Positions 21,890 to 33,400 of a DNA stretch of 64,000 nucleotides are shown in pieces; position 1 is the first letter of the stretch; each line of letters begins with the position of its first letter. A program made the translations under genes and the position numbers. The DNA comes from Undaria pinnatifida. Its lineage: Eukaryota > Sar > Phaeophyceae > Laminariales > Alariaceae. The notes below the pieces were generated by a model that searched no databases, was not told the DNA's origin, and was given only the letters and a program-made list of their open reading frames with translations. The DNA is taken from positions 2,655,984 to 2,719,983 of the forward strand of contig JABAKD010000014.1 of the NCBI GenBank assembly GCA_012845835.1, in the 5' to 3' direction.

Positions 21890-22592
21890 GGACCTGGCAC
21901 ATCGTCGGCTGACTCCCGATTTCACTTTTTATATGTTTCTGGTGGAGGCATGAATTGCGTCAGCTGTGATATATGCGTGTACCACCTTTTTTGGTTTGTG
22001 TTTTTTCCCTGGGGTATTCCTCAGCTCCAGAGTGACTGGAGCCTGTCCTGTGACCACGGACTTGATTATGCGAGTTAATGCGAAAACAACAACACCAACA
22101 ACAAAGTTGGGATCCATTTCAGTCAGGTTCCATCATATCTCAGAACTGCTCCAATTGGCTGATGTTTTTCAATTTTTATGAAAAAGGAAAAAGCACGAAG
22201 CACCAACAGACTACAGCAGAAACAGTAGTGGAGATAGTTTCTGCGATTCTCGTAGACCTGGTTCGAATACAAGTATATAGTCTAAATATACCTGGTATAT
22301 ATTTTTTTAAAGAGCTAAAGTGTATTTTTCATTTTCTACATGGACTATAAAAAATGAAAAAAAATGTGCACTTCAGCTGTGAGATCGACCATGTTGTTAT
22401 TCTCACATTAACTCGCATAATCAAGTCCGTGGTCACAGTACAGGCTCCAGTCACTCTGGAGTTGAGGAATACCCCAGGGAAAAACACAAACAACCCGAGG
22501 TGGTACACGCATATATCACAGCTGACGCAATCCATGCCTCCACCAGAAACATATAAAAGTGAAATCGGGAGTCAGTCTACGATGTCGACCAT
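21890..22592. mobile_element. Foldback element, ~190-bp arms
   Basis: The left arm (about 21890-22085) and right arm (about 22405-22592) are inverted copies. Shared landmarks are CCCGATTTCACTTTTATATG, GGAGGCATGAATTGCGTCAG, CAGCTGTGATATATGCGTG and GGACTTGATTATGCGAGTTA. The spacer is about 310 bp. Single-arm copies are at 35815-35930, 39430-39625 and 61035-61105. Confidence 0.85.
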
Positions 22593-22979
22593 AAACGATT
22601 GGGGTACAAGGTCCCCTATGGGATGTGGTTGGGTTGAAACCCCGGGGAAAAGCAAGACAAAACTCTCGTAAAAACCGAAGAAAAAAACAATTGGCCACCG
22701 CACAAGTAACCCGGGAGGCAACACCGACCAGCCCATACCAGTTTGTGGGTTAGCCTATGGAGTGTGGAGTGTGGTGGAGTGTGGGGGTACGGCACGGCGT
22801 CTGTTCCGTCATTTTTCGTGTTCTTCCTACAATATCAGTCTCGTTTTCTTCTGTCGTGGGGTGGCATGGCGTGAACTCGCGCAACATGCCTGCTGGCGCC
22901 CGCTGCGCGAAACAGCAAGTCGGACCCGAACGTTGCGCCCGCGCAACAGCTATGATACAATATTTAATTAATGAGTGCA

Positions 22980-23570
22980 CGGCTTTATGCCAACCTACTG
23001 AAGTATAACCGTCCAGCTACTGCCGTAACCTACTGTGCGAAAACTACTAGCTATAACGTAGCCTACTGATGTATAACCTTCCAGCTACTGCTCCTGTAAC
23101 CTACCGTACGAAACCTCCTGCTGTGATGTAACCTACCGAAGCATGCGACCCTACTGATTGAAAAAATTCCAGCTACTGCCGTAACCCACTGTCCGAAAAC
23201 CTGCCGTAACGTAACGCACCCGAAATATAACCTCTCAGCTACTGCTGTAATCTACTGTACGAAACCTACTCTATCGTAATCTACTGAAATATCCAAACGT
23301 ACTGAAAGATAACCTACCAGCTACTGCCGTAATCTCCAGTACGAAACCTACGGTAATGTAACCTACGGAAAGATAACCTTCCAGCTACTGCCATAACCTA
23401 CTATGCGAAACCTACTGTCACGTAGCCTACCGAAATATCGCAACCTACTGAAAAGACAACCTACGGGTTACTGCCGTAATTTACGGCACGAAGCGACTAA
23501 TACACCAAACTACTGAAACATTGCCGTCCGGCTGCTGAAGTAACCTGTACGAAACCTGCTGATGTATTAC
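22980..23570. repeat. Degenerate CCAGCTACTGCCGTAACCTA satellite
   Basis: About eight to nine irregular units of 60-70 bp carrying CCAGCTACTGC, GTACGAAACCTACTG and GTAACCTACTGAAATAT. A weak echo (GTAACCTACTGAATTATG) is at 25209. Confidence 0.8.
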
Positions 23571-23634
23571 ACACAAGATAACAAACACACACCCCTCGGA
23601 CGATTCCAAAGGAGATTATCTCGACATCGGGGAT

Positions 23635-23955
23635 ACTGCAACTATTGGGGCTGTGAGTTGGCTGGAGTTCCCGGCTAGGTATTAGTTGGCTGGCGAAGTC
23701 AGCGAACTAATTAACTTCAGTCGAGTCGTTGGCTGGCTAGGCATCCCTGTGTTCGCGGCGTGGTAGTATCAGAAGTCGCCGGGAAATACATACCTGGTAC
23801 CCCGTACCCAACAAGCCTTCCTACAAACAAAGAAACCCAAATAGGAAAATAGTTGGGTAGTTGGCACCGCCGCAGCTAACTACAATACCTTGCCAGCTCC
23901 AGCTCATGACTAGCTGGCGACTTGCTTACGATTAGTACAGATACTCACAGGTCTG
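23635..23955. repeat. AGTTGGCTGGCG-rich short repeats
   Basis: Irregular TTGGCTGG/AGCTGGCGA words over about 300 bp. Nothing coding. Confidence 0.5.
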
Positions 23956-24219
23956 GCAAACGCCGAGCGATTTGTCTATGAAGAGATTTTATCAGAGATA
24001 TTCCCCTCACTGTTTTTTCGAAATGCCCCCCCCCCCCATCCCCTGGTTTTCTTTTAGAGTATCGGCTGTGGAGTTCGTACTGGGGGGTAGTCACTTCTTG
24101 AACGTCCTGCTCTATTTCGTACTATTAATGGCATACACTTTACTCGTACCGTTTGCTTGGTTGCGTTGCACCCTGAGCTCTTTTTCGTCGGCCCAAAATG
24201 TGTGGACTGTGTTCGGTAC

Positions 24220-24293
24220 GGTTCCGGAAGGCGTCGAACTCTCGACCTCGCGATTAACAGTCGCACGCTCTGCCACTGAGCCGCTGGGGAACC
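24220..24293 (-). tRNA. tRNA-Asn(GUU)-like sequence, probably pseudogene or SINE head
   Basis: The minus strand contains a good D-arm (GCTCAGTGGCAGAGC), a perfect anticodon stem around loop CTGTTAA (anticodon GTT, Asn) and a TTCGACG T-loop with one stem mismatch. The acceptor is the problem: 5' TCCCCAG fits a plastid/bacterial-type tRNA-Asn but does not pair with the 3' end. An alternative pairing GGTTCC/GGAACC needs three extra bases before the D-arm. It is therefore likely not functional. Confidence 0.5.
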
Positions 24294-24828
24294 CTACTGA
24301 CAAGCCTCTTGATCTCGACACCGACACCACCTTTCCTTATTAACACGTTTGATGAAGGTGGACGAGAGTGTAAAAAATTAAAATTGTGGGAAATGCTGAA
24401 CCCTATGCACGAAAAATATGGAAGGCAAGTACCGGGGGAAGGGAAGCCTGTGACCAGGGCGTGTTCAGAAGGTCGCTGAGGGTATATCACCTCTTGCGAG
24501 TTGGGCTGGAGAATAAAAGTGTTTGAAAAAGAACTAAATGTAGCAATTAAATAAACACGTTGTACTATCAGTAACAAGGGCGTGTTCAGTTGGGTGAGTA
24601 GTTTGGGCAAAGGGTATGGCATCCAGTATCCTGTTACAGGGCAGGGTGTAAAGTGACAGGGCCTCATAGAACTACATCGCCGCAAGGATCGTGTATCATG
24701 CATACGGTGTGTTTGGTGGGAAAATGAAGCGTTGACGTTATCAAAGACGGTTGTTGTTTTCAAGATTATACGTCAGTTGCATGCTATAAATAAATTACGC
24801 GACGGCAAGACCAACCACGCTCACCCTG

Positions 24829-25187
24829 CATATGCCGTGTGGAGCGGCTTCCTTCGTCAGAACGATTTTCCACCCCAACACAGGCGGTCCAATGACCATC
24901 AGAGAGCCTTGTTACCCGACATCACCTTGTGATACCGTAGGGCGTGACCGTCGTGACATCGGACTTTTGCTTCCAGCTCGCCTGCGTGGGCCCGGGAATG
25001 AGTCGAAACGGATGTGGGGTTTTGTAAAGAACGTGGAGAGGTCTTACGAAATTCGATGTCACGGCGGTTACGTCCTACTGTATCACAAAGCGATGACGGG
25101 TAACAGGCTCTCTCATGGTCTTCGGGCCGCCTTTTTTAGATGGAAGATCGTTCTGACGAAGGAAGCCGCTCCACACATCATATTCTT
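24829..25187. mobile_element. Foldback element, ~145-bp arms
   Basis: The arms at 24829-24973 and 25045-25187 are inverted copies. They match almost perfectly over GTGTGGAGCGGCTTCCTTCG and TCAGAACGAT, and then with scattered changes through AGAGAGCC, GTTACCCG, TTGTGATAC and GTGACATCG. The loop is about 70 bp. The 129-residue open frame across it is a by-product. Confidence 0.85.
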
Positions 25188-25289
25188 GCGTATAATAAGG
25201 TACGTTAGCGTAACCTACTGAATTATGTAGGGCCAGGCGCTGGCTGAATCAGCCAGCAGCGATTATGCTGTCAAAAAATATCAATCAGT

Positions 25290-25855
25290 ATACTGGATTG
25301 CAGCAGTATGCTGGCCGAGCGAAGTGAGAAACGCCGAGCGAATCGAGCAACGCCGCGCAAACCGAGTAGCGCCGAGCGAACCGAGTAACGCCGAGCAAGC
25401 CGAAAAACGCCGAGCGAACCAAGTAACGCCGAGAAACCAAGAAACGCCGAGCGAACCGAGTAACGCCGAGAAACCAAGAAACGCCGAGCGAACCGAGTAG
25501 CGCCGAGCGAACCGAGCAACGCCGAGCAAACCGAGTAACGCCGACCGAACCGAGTAGCGCCGGGCGAAGCGCGTAACACCGAGCTAACCGAGTAACGCCG
25601 GGAAAACCGAGTAACGCCGAGCGAACCGAGTAACCCCGAGCGAACCGAGTAACGCCGAGCGAAGCGCGTAACGCCGAGCAAACCGAGTAACGCCGAGCAA
25701 ACCGAAAACGCGGAGCGAACCGAGTAGCGCCGAGTGAACCGAGTAACGCGGAGTGAACCGAGTAACACCGAGCGAACCGAGTAACACCGAGCGAACCGAG
25801 TAACGCTGAGTAAATCGAGTAACGCCGAGTGAACCGAGTAGCGCCGCTACGAACC
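25290..25855. repeat. 19-bp minisatellite GCCGAGCGAACCGAGTAAC
   Basis: About 30 units of 18-19 bp. Because 19 is not a multiple of 3, all minus-strand frames remain open (RYSVRSALLG-type peptides) and simulate a gene of up to 196 residues. Confidence 0.95.
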
Positions 25856-25979
25856 GACAATTGCCATATTTTCAAGGTCTACGAGTATAGCGTGAGCGCG
25901 CAGCGCACGCGCAGTGGTACGAGTACGAGGATCATGCTGCGCCCATCCCGTGCGAGAGTCTTCGCGTTGTTGTTGTCGT

Positions 25980-26165
25980 TCGGATACCAATTTTATCATC
26001 GCCACCCAGCAGCAAAGGTTCCAGGAGGCGGTCAGTCACGGGAAAACGTCCAGGGGTCAAGAGTGTCGAAGCAATCGCTCCACACTAAAACCCAGTAGTT
26101 CGACATCGGTCTGGGTAAATTGTTGGAAAATTGCCGTCGGTCAAGGGGTCAAAGTGCCGTCTCCT
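25980..26165. repeat. Dispersed repeat shared with 50460-50605
   Basis: AAACGTCCAG, TTCCACACTAAAAC-like, AATTGCCGTCGGTCAAGGGG and GTGCCGTCTCCT occur in the same order in both. Shorter relatives containing ACACTAAAA and GGCCTTGACGGGG lie at 53850-53965 and 54050-54170. Confidence 0.8.
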
Positions 26166-26384
26166 GACGTCCTTGCCCAGCGGTGGCCGATGCCGTAATC
26201 GTCAATTTTCGTGATGAATTTTTCCGTCTGAAGTCCTCTAAGGGGTTCACCCCCATCCCTCAACCCACGTGTAGTGGTTTTTTGTGTGCCATGTTTTCGA
26301 TTGACACTCACAGCTGAACGTTGCCGGATGGCAGACATCCTGACTTCCACAGCTGTCTTGTCTGCTTCCCCCCCTTCAATGCGG

Positions 26385-26690
26385 GTTATATGAACGTTGC
26401 CGGATGACATCCTGACTTCAACAGCTGTCTTGTCTGCTTCCCGCCCCCCCTCAATGCGGGTTATATACAGCGTACCAAGGCTATCATAACACCGTTGTAG
26501 AATCCCCCCTACTAATACTATACCGTACCAAGGCTATCATAGCATCATCATAGCATCATCATGACAACATCATCATAACACCGTCGTAACATCCCCCCTA
26601 CTAATACCATACCGTACCAAGGCTATCATAACACCGTTGTAACATCCCCCCTACTAATATCATACCGTACCAAGGTGCCCAGAACGATTG
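26385..26690. repeat. Two short tandem duplications
   Basis: A ~75-bp unit beginning GAACGTTGCCGGATG is present twice (26313-26390, 26391-26468). It is followed by three to four copies of a unit with CCGTACCAAGGCTATCATA and CCCCCCTACTAATA. Confidence 0.85.
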
Positions 26691-27348
26691 GTAGTCGTGT
26701 TTTGAGATTATGGTATCAGCAGGGGTGTCACTTACCTGTGTCCGTCACGAGGGCATACACAATCCTGTAGAACGCGTGAGATGCAAGTGTCACGCGCAGC
26801 TGGCAAATATGAATCTCGATGGAAAATAATTCCGATTTCACAGCTGTTGAAATGTGTTCTTCTTTTTCTGAAGTACTGGTACGTAATATGATATGATTGC
26901 CTCGTAGAAACTCACCTTGACGCCCATCCCAAGCAACCATTGTTTTAAGGCTGGCTCTTTTTCGTCTCGTACACCGTCTGAATCAACGATAGCGCTCAAT
27001 AGCGTAAAATTCCTGATATGTTGTAAGGTATACTGCCGTCACGACTTGGCCCCAGCTTCAACAGAATGGGTGATAGCCCACACCAACTCCTCGCCGCTGG
27101 TCGCTCTCGTGTATACCGGTGCATAGCATGGGCATGGGACGTATAAACCTCGAGCGAGGCGTTTTTGGGACAACCTGTTTAGAATTCGTGGGCGACAATT
27201 TGAAGTAGTCCCAGTCTTAAGGTGAATACATGCCAGGTATAGTTGTACTCAATTTTGCCCCCTCCCTCTCCCTTTTCCCCTATCCCCCTTTTCCCCACCT
27301 GGCGGCGTTTCTGCTGCTCGCCCTGGTTTGGTAAACACACGTTTTAGG

Positions 27349-27462
27349 ATGGGCATGGGAAGCAAGACCTCTAGCAAGGCGTCTTTGGGGGGAGCCGCGG
27401 ACGAGAACGAGCGGCTGCATTGCGTCATCACTGAAAAGGATGCTGCCATCACCGCTTTGCAG
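27349..27462 (+). CDS. PPP-B exon 1
   Basis: The exon encodes [20 protein letters not shown] and ends [11 protein letters not shown] before a GTATAG donor. It aligns with the first half of PPP-A exon 1, where the reading continues into FEVQRLSNE without an intron. The N-terminal Gly/Ser-rich part differs from PPP-A. Confidence 0.75.
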
Positions 27463-30400
27463 GTATAGGGAACGCCTTGTACCAGTCCGAAAAATAAATA
27501 TAAGCTCGATGTGATTAGTGCTTGGAAATATGCTAAACTCCCGAGTCCTTAGGTAGGGGATGATAAGTCAACACCCACGGGTCAACCAATGGGATGTTCC
27601 AATCCTTGATCTATCTGCATGGCTATACGATTGTTATCGATTCTTAGGTTTATGCTAGCAGTACTGCATGGCCTCGATTCCATATCGCGCTTGTATATAT
27701 ATATATATATTTTTTTTTATTTTCGTCGAGCTTGTGGTTATTGTTGGACTGGCATGTTTCTTAGGGTAACGTGCCGCATTTAGCGTTTTAGGGCTCTGAA
27801 TCAGAGCGAAAATTCGAGTACGATGTGGTCGATTCCCGAAAAGCCGATTAAGCGTTTGTTTTCAATAGATCCGCCCCGGTTGCAGCCTCCCCCCCACCTC
27901 CCCACCCCACCCCGCTCCCCCCTCCCCCACCACCCCCACCTCCTGCCCCAATCCCCACCCCCTACCTCCCCCTCCTTCCCCTCCGCCTCCCTATCCCCCT
28001 CCCCCCCCCCTACTCCCCCTCCCACTTCTCTTCCTCCTCCGCCTCTTACCATTACTGCTACCGGTACTACTGTACTACTGTACTACACCCCCCCTATGGT
28101 GGAGGTTTCTCTATTAGGACTTGGAACGGTGCTCCGTTTCGAAAGGGATGCGTGGTCAACGGTCAAATGACTAAGGCAAGCAGCAAAGGAGTACGCCCCC
28201 CCTTAACATGCCCCCCCCCCTCCACCGCCCCATCCCCATCCCCGCCATCGCCACCGCCACTGCCTTCCATGTGGCAGTTCGAAGTTCAGCGACTAAGCAA
28301 CGAGCTGGCGTCGCACACCCGGGTGGCGAAGAGAGAACATCCTCTGGAGCCGGTAATCCACCTCGTTGACGAGCAGGGGTCGGGGCGACCGGGGGGGCAC
28401 ATGGGAAGGACGGCCAGCATGGCCACGGCTACGGCGTTGAACAGCCTGCGCCCGGGGAGGAAGCACGATGAGATGGCACAACGGGTCATCCGGATGTTCA
28501 AGGTAGGTTTGCTAATCTTATTGGCTAGCCGTTATGCTATAATATGCTGTGTTTGTTTTGGCGTTTTTTTTTGCGTGTTTAAGAGTACATTGTAATTATT
28601 TTGGCATAATTGGGCGTTTTTTAGGCCTTAGAAATGGCATATATATATCTTGTTTGAGCCTGATAATGACGGCTAGCATGGCCACGGCTACGGAGTCAAA
28701 CAGCCTGTGCCCGGTGAGGAAGCATGGCGACGTGGCACAATGGGTAAGTTTACCGGTACAGTAATGATCCCTCTACAGCAACGCCGACTGAGTAGTGCCG
28801 GTTGCCCGCTATGGTGCCGGTGAAATGGCTTGGCACGCATGAGAACCACCGGCGGTGTCAGTATGCGGAACAGTGCCGGTTGCCGCTATAGTGCTGATGT
28901 TTTCCTGCTGGCACATACCGGCACTACAGAGAGACCACTAGTGCTGTAGTGGTGTAGCCGACTTGGGCATCTTTTGAATTTTTCGCTGACCGGAGAGCGA
29001 CCTCCCGTAAACATAGTATACTGCAGACTAAGAGAGACGTCTTGACGCGCTCAACATGCCCGGTCTCCTTTTTTATGAATGTTTTTGTTGTAACCCTCCT
29101 TGAGACTTTTGTCTCCCTTCCCCTCCTCCTAGCCTCCCTTCCCCCCACCCACATCCCCACCCCCGCCCGTCTCCTTCCGTAGACTTTTGTGTCCTACCTG
29201 TCTCTCTTTTCCCCAAACCAACGCCATCTCCCCACCCACTCTTCCCCCTGCCCGTCCCCTTCCCGGACCTTCCCGTTCCCTCCTCCACTTCCTCCCCCTT
29301 CTCCCCCCCCCCGCTTTACCCCCCCTCCCCCCCCTTTTCTCTCCCCCCTCCTTTCCTTCCCCCCCCCCCTTCTCTCCCCCCCGCCCCCCCACTTCACTCC
29401 CCCCTCCCCCGCCACTTCCCTCCCTCCCCACCCCTTTCTCTTCCCCCTCCCCCTCGGTTACGACCAAACACTACAGACGCCGAAAGACCACGCTACGTAC
29501 CTCACGTCCAACAAATTTGCGCGCGACATGCTACGGCTGTGCGCGAGAGCTGGGCCGATTTTCGAAAACGAACCTCGGTGTATTTTCATCCAGTCCCCGG
29601 TTTACGTCTTCGGCGACATCCACGGGAACTTGGAGGTGCGTGGAAGGGAGGAGCGGAAGCAGTACGTAGTACCGGCATGAATGGCGTGGAGGTCGTGTGG
29701 GGTGGGAATAGGTTGGAGTGAGGACCTGTCAATTATCCAAGCGGTTTCACTTCCTGGGTATACCGGGGAGAGTGTTTTTCTCTTTCAGGCGGATCGAACC
29801 AGTATTTTGTTGCTTGCCTTGGTCATTTGACCATTGACCACGCATCCTGTTCGAGAAGGGGGGGGGGGGAAGTGTATCTTCATAGATGAATCGCGTTGTA
29901 GTTTAATTCAGGACGCCGGTTTACGTCTTTGGCGACATCCACGGACACTTGGAGGTGGGGGGGTGGGGTGGTAGGGTGGGGGGGGGGGGAATGGCAGGCG
30001 GATATGGCAAGGGGGGAGGTTTGGGTGGAGTGGGGGTTGGAGTATTATCTTCAAGACCAAGCAGAGACATTCACAGAGACTTGGAGGAGGTGGGTGAGGA
30101 GTTGACGGGGGATGGGAGTTTGTGCGTTTGTGCGTGTAGCTGTTTGTATGCAAGTTGTGGAGGTGGTCCCTTTGCTGTTGTCTGCCTCCTTTCCCCCCCC
30201 CCACTCCCCGTATCCTGTTTCCCTTTTTTTTGGCGTTCTGTCTTTTGTTGTTCATGTGTTTTTTTCCGTAGTTTTCGTTTTTGCCTCTCGTTAGTTTTGA
30301 TTTTTTGTTCCGTCTGTCTTTTGGTGTGGGCTATGTTTTTCGTTTTTGCCTTTTGTTAGTTTTGATTTTATATTTTTCCGTCTGTCGTTTGGTGTGGGCT

Positions 30401-33400
30401 TCGCATGTAGGTCTGTTTTTTTTCTTTTTTGACGCTGCCGATTGATTCGCGTTTTTTATCACCTTTTCACAGGACTTGAATTTCTTCGCTGACAACATCT
30501 GGAAGCTGGGCATGAACTTGACGGCGGGAAAGTTCCTCTTCTTGGGAGACTACGTCGACAGGGGCATGCTGGGCCTCGAGTGCTTGGCGTACCTCTTCGC
30601 GCTGAAGGTACTTTATTGTTGCCTAGTGAAGCACATTTTCGTCGTACTTTTTGTATAGGAATGTTACATGTTGCCTTTAATATGTAATTTCGGCGACCAT
30701 GTCGACAGGGGCATGCTGGGCCTCGAGTGCTTGGCGTACGTCTTTGCGCTGAAGGCACTTTATTACGCGTTACCTTGACGATGGTAGTATTACGTGTTGA
30801 CTTGCTGAAGATAGATTTACGTTAGTTGAAGGTAGCATGGAACCTGTTTTATCGACGACTACGTCAACAGGGGTGTGCTTGGCTTCGCGTGCTTGCCGTA
30901 CCTCTTCGCTCTGAAATCAGGTTTTAATTTCGCCTTTGTGACCAACCCTATTGAGGGAGATTAGAGTGGGAAGGGGGAGGGAAGAGGAAAAGCGGAGGGG
31001 TGGAGGCATAGGGAGCGGAGGGGGGCAGGGGGGGTCGGTTTGCTGCTGCTTTATATTTTTTTTTTTTCAGTTTTTGGTATTTCTTTTTAATTTTAAAGTT
31101 ATTCAGAACGTCAATGGGAGCCAGCTCGAGTTTTCTAGTGTACGATTTACACGACGCCAACTAAAAAGAGACCTCCTTCGAGACGGCTGACGCCTTTTCT
31201 TTACTCGTCCAAACTTTGCGAATTTTTCCATTTTCGATTTTTGATCCGAATCAGCCGCCTGGTTTCTTCGCGTTTCACGTCTTTCCTTCCCCCCCCCCCA
31301 AACCCCTCCCTTTCCTAATCCTCGCCGTTTCCGTACAACGCCTTTGTTAAGATCGAAAACCCAGATAAGATTTTCATGCTTCGGGGCAACCACGAGCTGA
31401 GGGACGTAAATGGATGGGTGGAGCACTACGGCGAGCGATCGTTCCTGTGGCAATGTCAGGTGACAGTTTTACTGCTACTGTCTTTTTGGTCCACCGCCTT
31501 GTTATTTATTTATTTTTTGTTTTGCTGTTTCAACATAATACGAGTGTGAGTCGTTCAACGTAATACGAGTGTGTTGTGCTGGACGAGCCCATCACCTTTT
31601 CGATTACGCCCCCCCCCCCCCCCCCCCCCCCCCCCGCTGCACGACCGACCTACGAATATCCGAGAAGTAGACCTCAGTCGGTTTAGGGGAGGCTTACGGT
31701 ACAACAGTTGGTATTGTGGAAATGGAGGCGTTCTTATGCACTTGCTAGAAAAACAAAACCACTACAAGTACGGCAGTGGTCCCCCTAATAGGTAGTCTTG
31801 AGTAAAATGCGGTATCCCGGGATAAGGCGGTCCAAAATCGCTTCGCGTTGCTGGGGAATTGCGCTCATAACCCGGAGAGGAATAATGCGGCTTCTACCAG
31901 TAAGGCGGTCATGTTGCTCTCGCACACCACTGCCTGACTGGGTGCCCCCTTCTGTGTAGACGATTTTGTACTTTTTTTGTCTTCTCCCCTCTAACCCGCC
32001 ACCCCCGTCCGCGTCCGCGTCACCGCGTCACCCCCCCCCCCCCCCCCCGTCCGCGTCACCGCGTCACCCCCCGCCCCCCCCCCCCAACGCACCACCGCCT
32101 CCTCCTCCCCGTCCACTTCCGCCTCCGCCTCCTTCTGTTCCCCACCTCCGCGCGCGCCACAATTCCTCCGCCCCCCCCTACCAGGACCGGTTTGGGGAAG
32201 ACTTGGGAGAGGAGGTGTGGGAGGGGTGCAATGCCGTTTTCGACCGACTGCCGCTGGCGACGGTAATTGACCACGACATCTTCTGTGTCCACGGCGGCAT
32301 CCCCCGCCCCCTTCCGGACTCCACATCCAGAGTTCAGGTGAGAAGAAGGCGGTGTGGGGTTGGGCGGGGTGGGGGTGAGGCGTGCCACGATCGGGGTGCA
32401 GTGGTTACCCCGGTTTAAGAGTGCCCCGTGACAAGCCGAAACCAGCGCCCTTAACCCCTTTAGAGCCCCCGAACCCCTCCCTATACGAAATCCAACTAAT
32501 CTTGTCCCCCAAAACGGGTTTCCAGTTGTAGCGGGGTTAACGCCTTTTCAGCTTGCATACATTTTTTTTTTCAAGTTACTTGAAGTTTGTATAGGGAGGA
32601 CATTGGGGTTCCGAAGCGTTTATCTACACATTGCTTTTATCTGTAGTGGGAAGATATAATTTTGTGTAGGCGGGAGATGCCGATTTCGACCGCTCTTGGG
32701 TCCCGAACGCTCTTGAATCGGGGTACCGCTGAAAGCCCTTTTTTGCGGACAAATTTACTTGAAGTTTACATAAGGAGGATGTTTGGGCTCCGAACCGGTT
32801 ATCTACGCGTTGCTCTTATCTGTTGTGGGCATATATATCGTTTATTAATGGTCTAGGCGGGACATGCCGATTTCGACCGCTCTTAGATCCCGAACGCTCT
32901 TATCCTGGACGCTCCTAAATCGGGGTCCCCACTGTGTATCGTTTTCTCACGCGTGCTACGATGGAGGTGCGCCAGTTTTTTTTCCAATACTACCCCTCAA
33001 TTTGGGAGCTTAAGACCTCTCCCTCCCAAAAACTGATTTGGAGAAAAATAAACCTGCTTCATCGCGGATGAAAAATCCCATGGCCTAGGTACACAACGAG
33101 AATCATGCAAAATATAATGGCCTATTATTTATTTATTTTCCGCCGATTTCCATTTTCGCCAAAAAAGGGTATACCTCTATCGTGGGACACTTGTTCTGGC
33201 CGATGAGTTTCCGACTGAGCGTGGACCTCATCTGAGAAATTACCGTACCTGAGAGAAAGTAGGCAAATATCGTTGGAATCTTTTTTTTTTTCATTTACAT
33301 GTATATACTCGTATGTATTTTTCTTCTAGCTTGCGTCAGCTGTAACTTCGGCATATTTTAGGGTAGATACTCATCTTTGCAAGCTGCGTCGTCTGGTTGC

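Larger units (their letters stand above)
17401..27348. other. Divergent intergenic region between PPP-A and PPP-B
   Basis: The two phosphatase starts face away from each other across this ~10-kb region, so both promoters must lie in or at its ends. No TATA box or shared promoter motif could be recognised. It contains short satellites, two foldbacks, a tRNA-like sequence and several dispersed repeats listed separately. No other convincing protein gene was found in either strand. Confidence 0.7.

Noticed and set aside
25271-25875. Overlapping minus-strand frames of up to 196 codons with RYSVRSALLGSLG repeats
   Set aside because: They come from the 19-bp minisatellite, which is open in all frames of that strand; there is no unique coding sequence.
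29187-29480. Proline-rich open frames before PPP-B exon 3
   Set aside because: They are translations of the long pyrimidine tract in the intron; the acceptor at 29476 defines the exon start.
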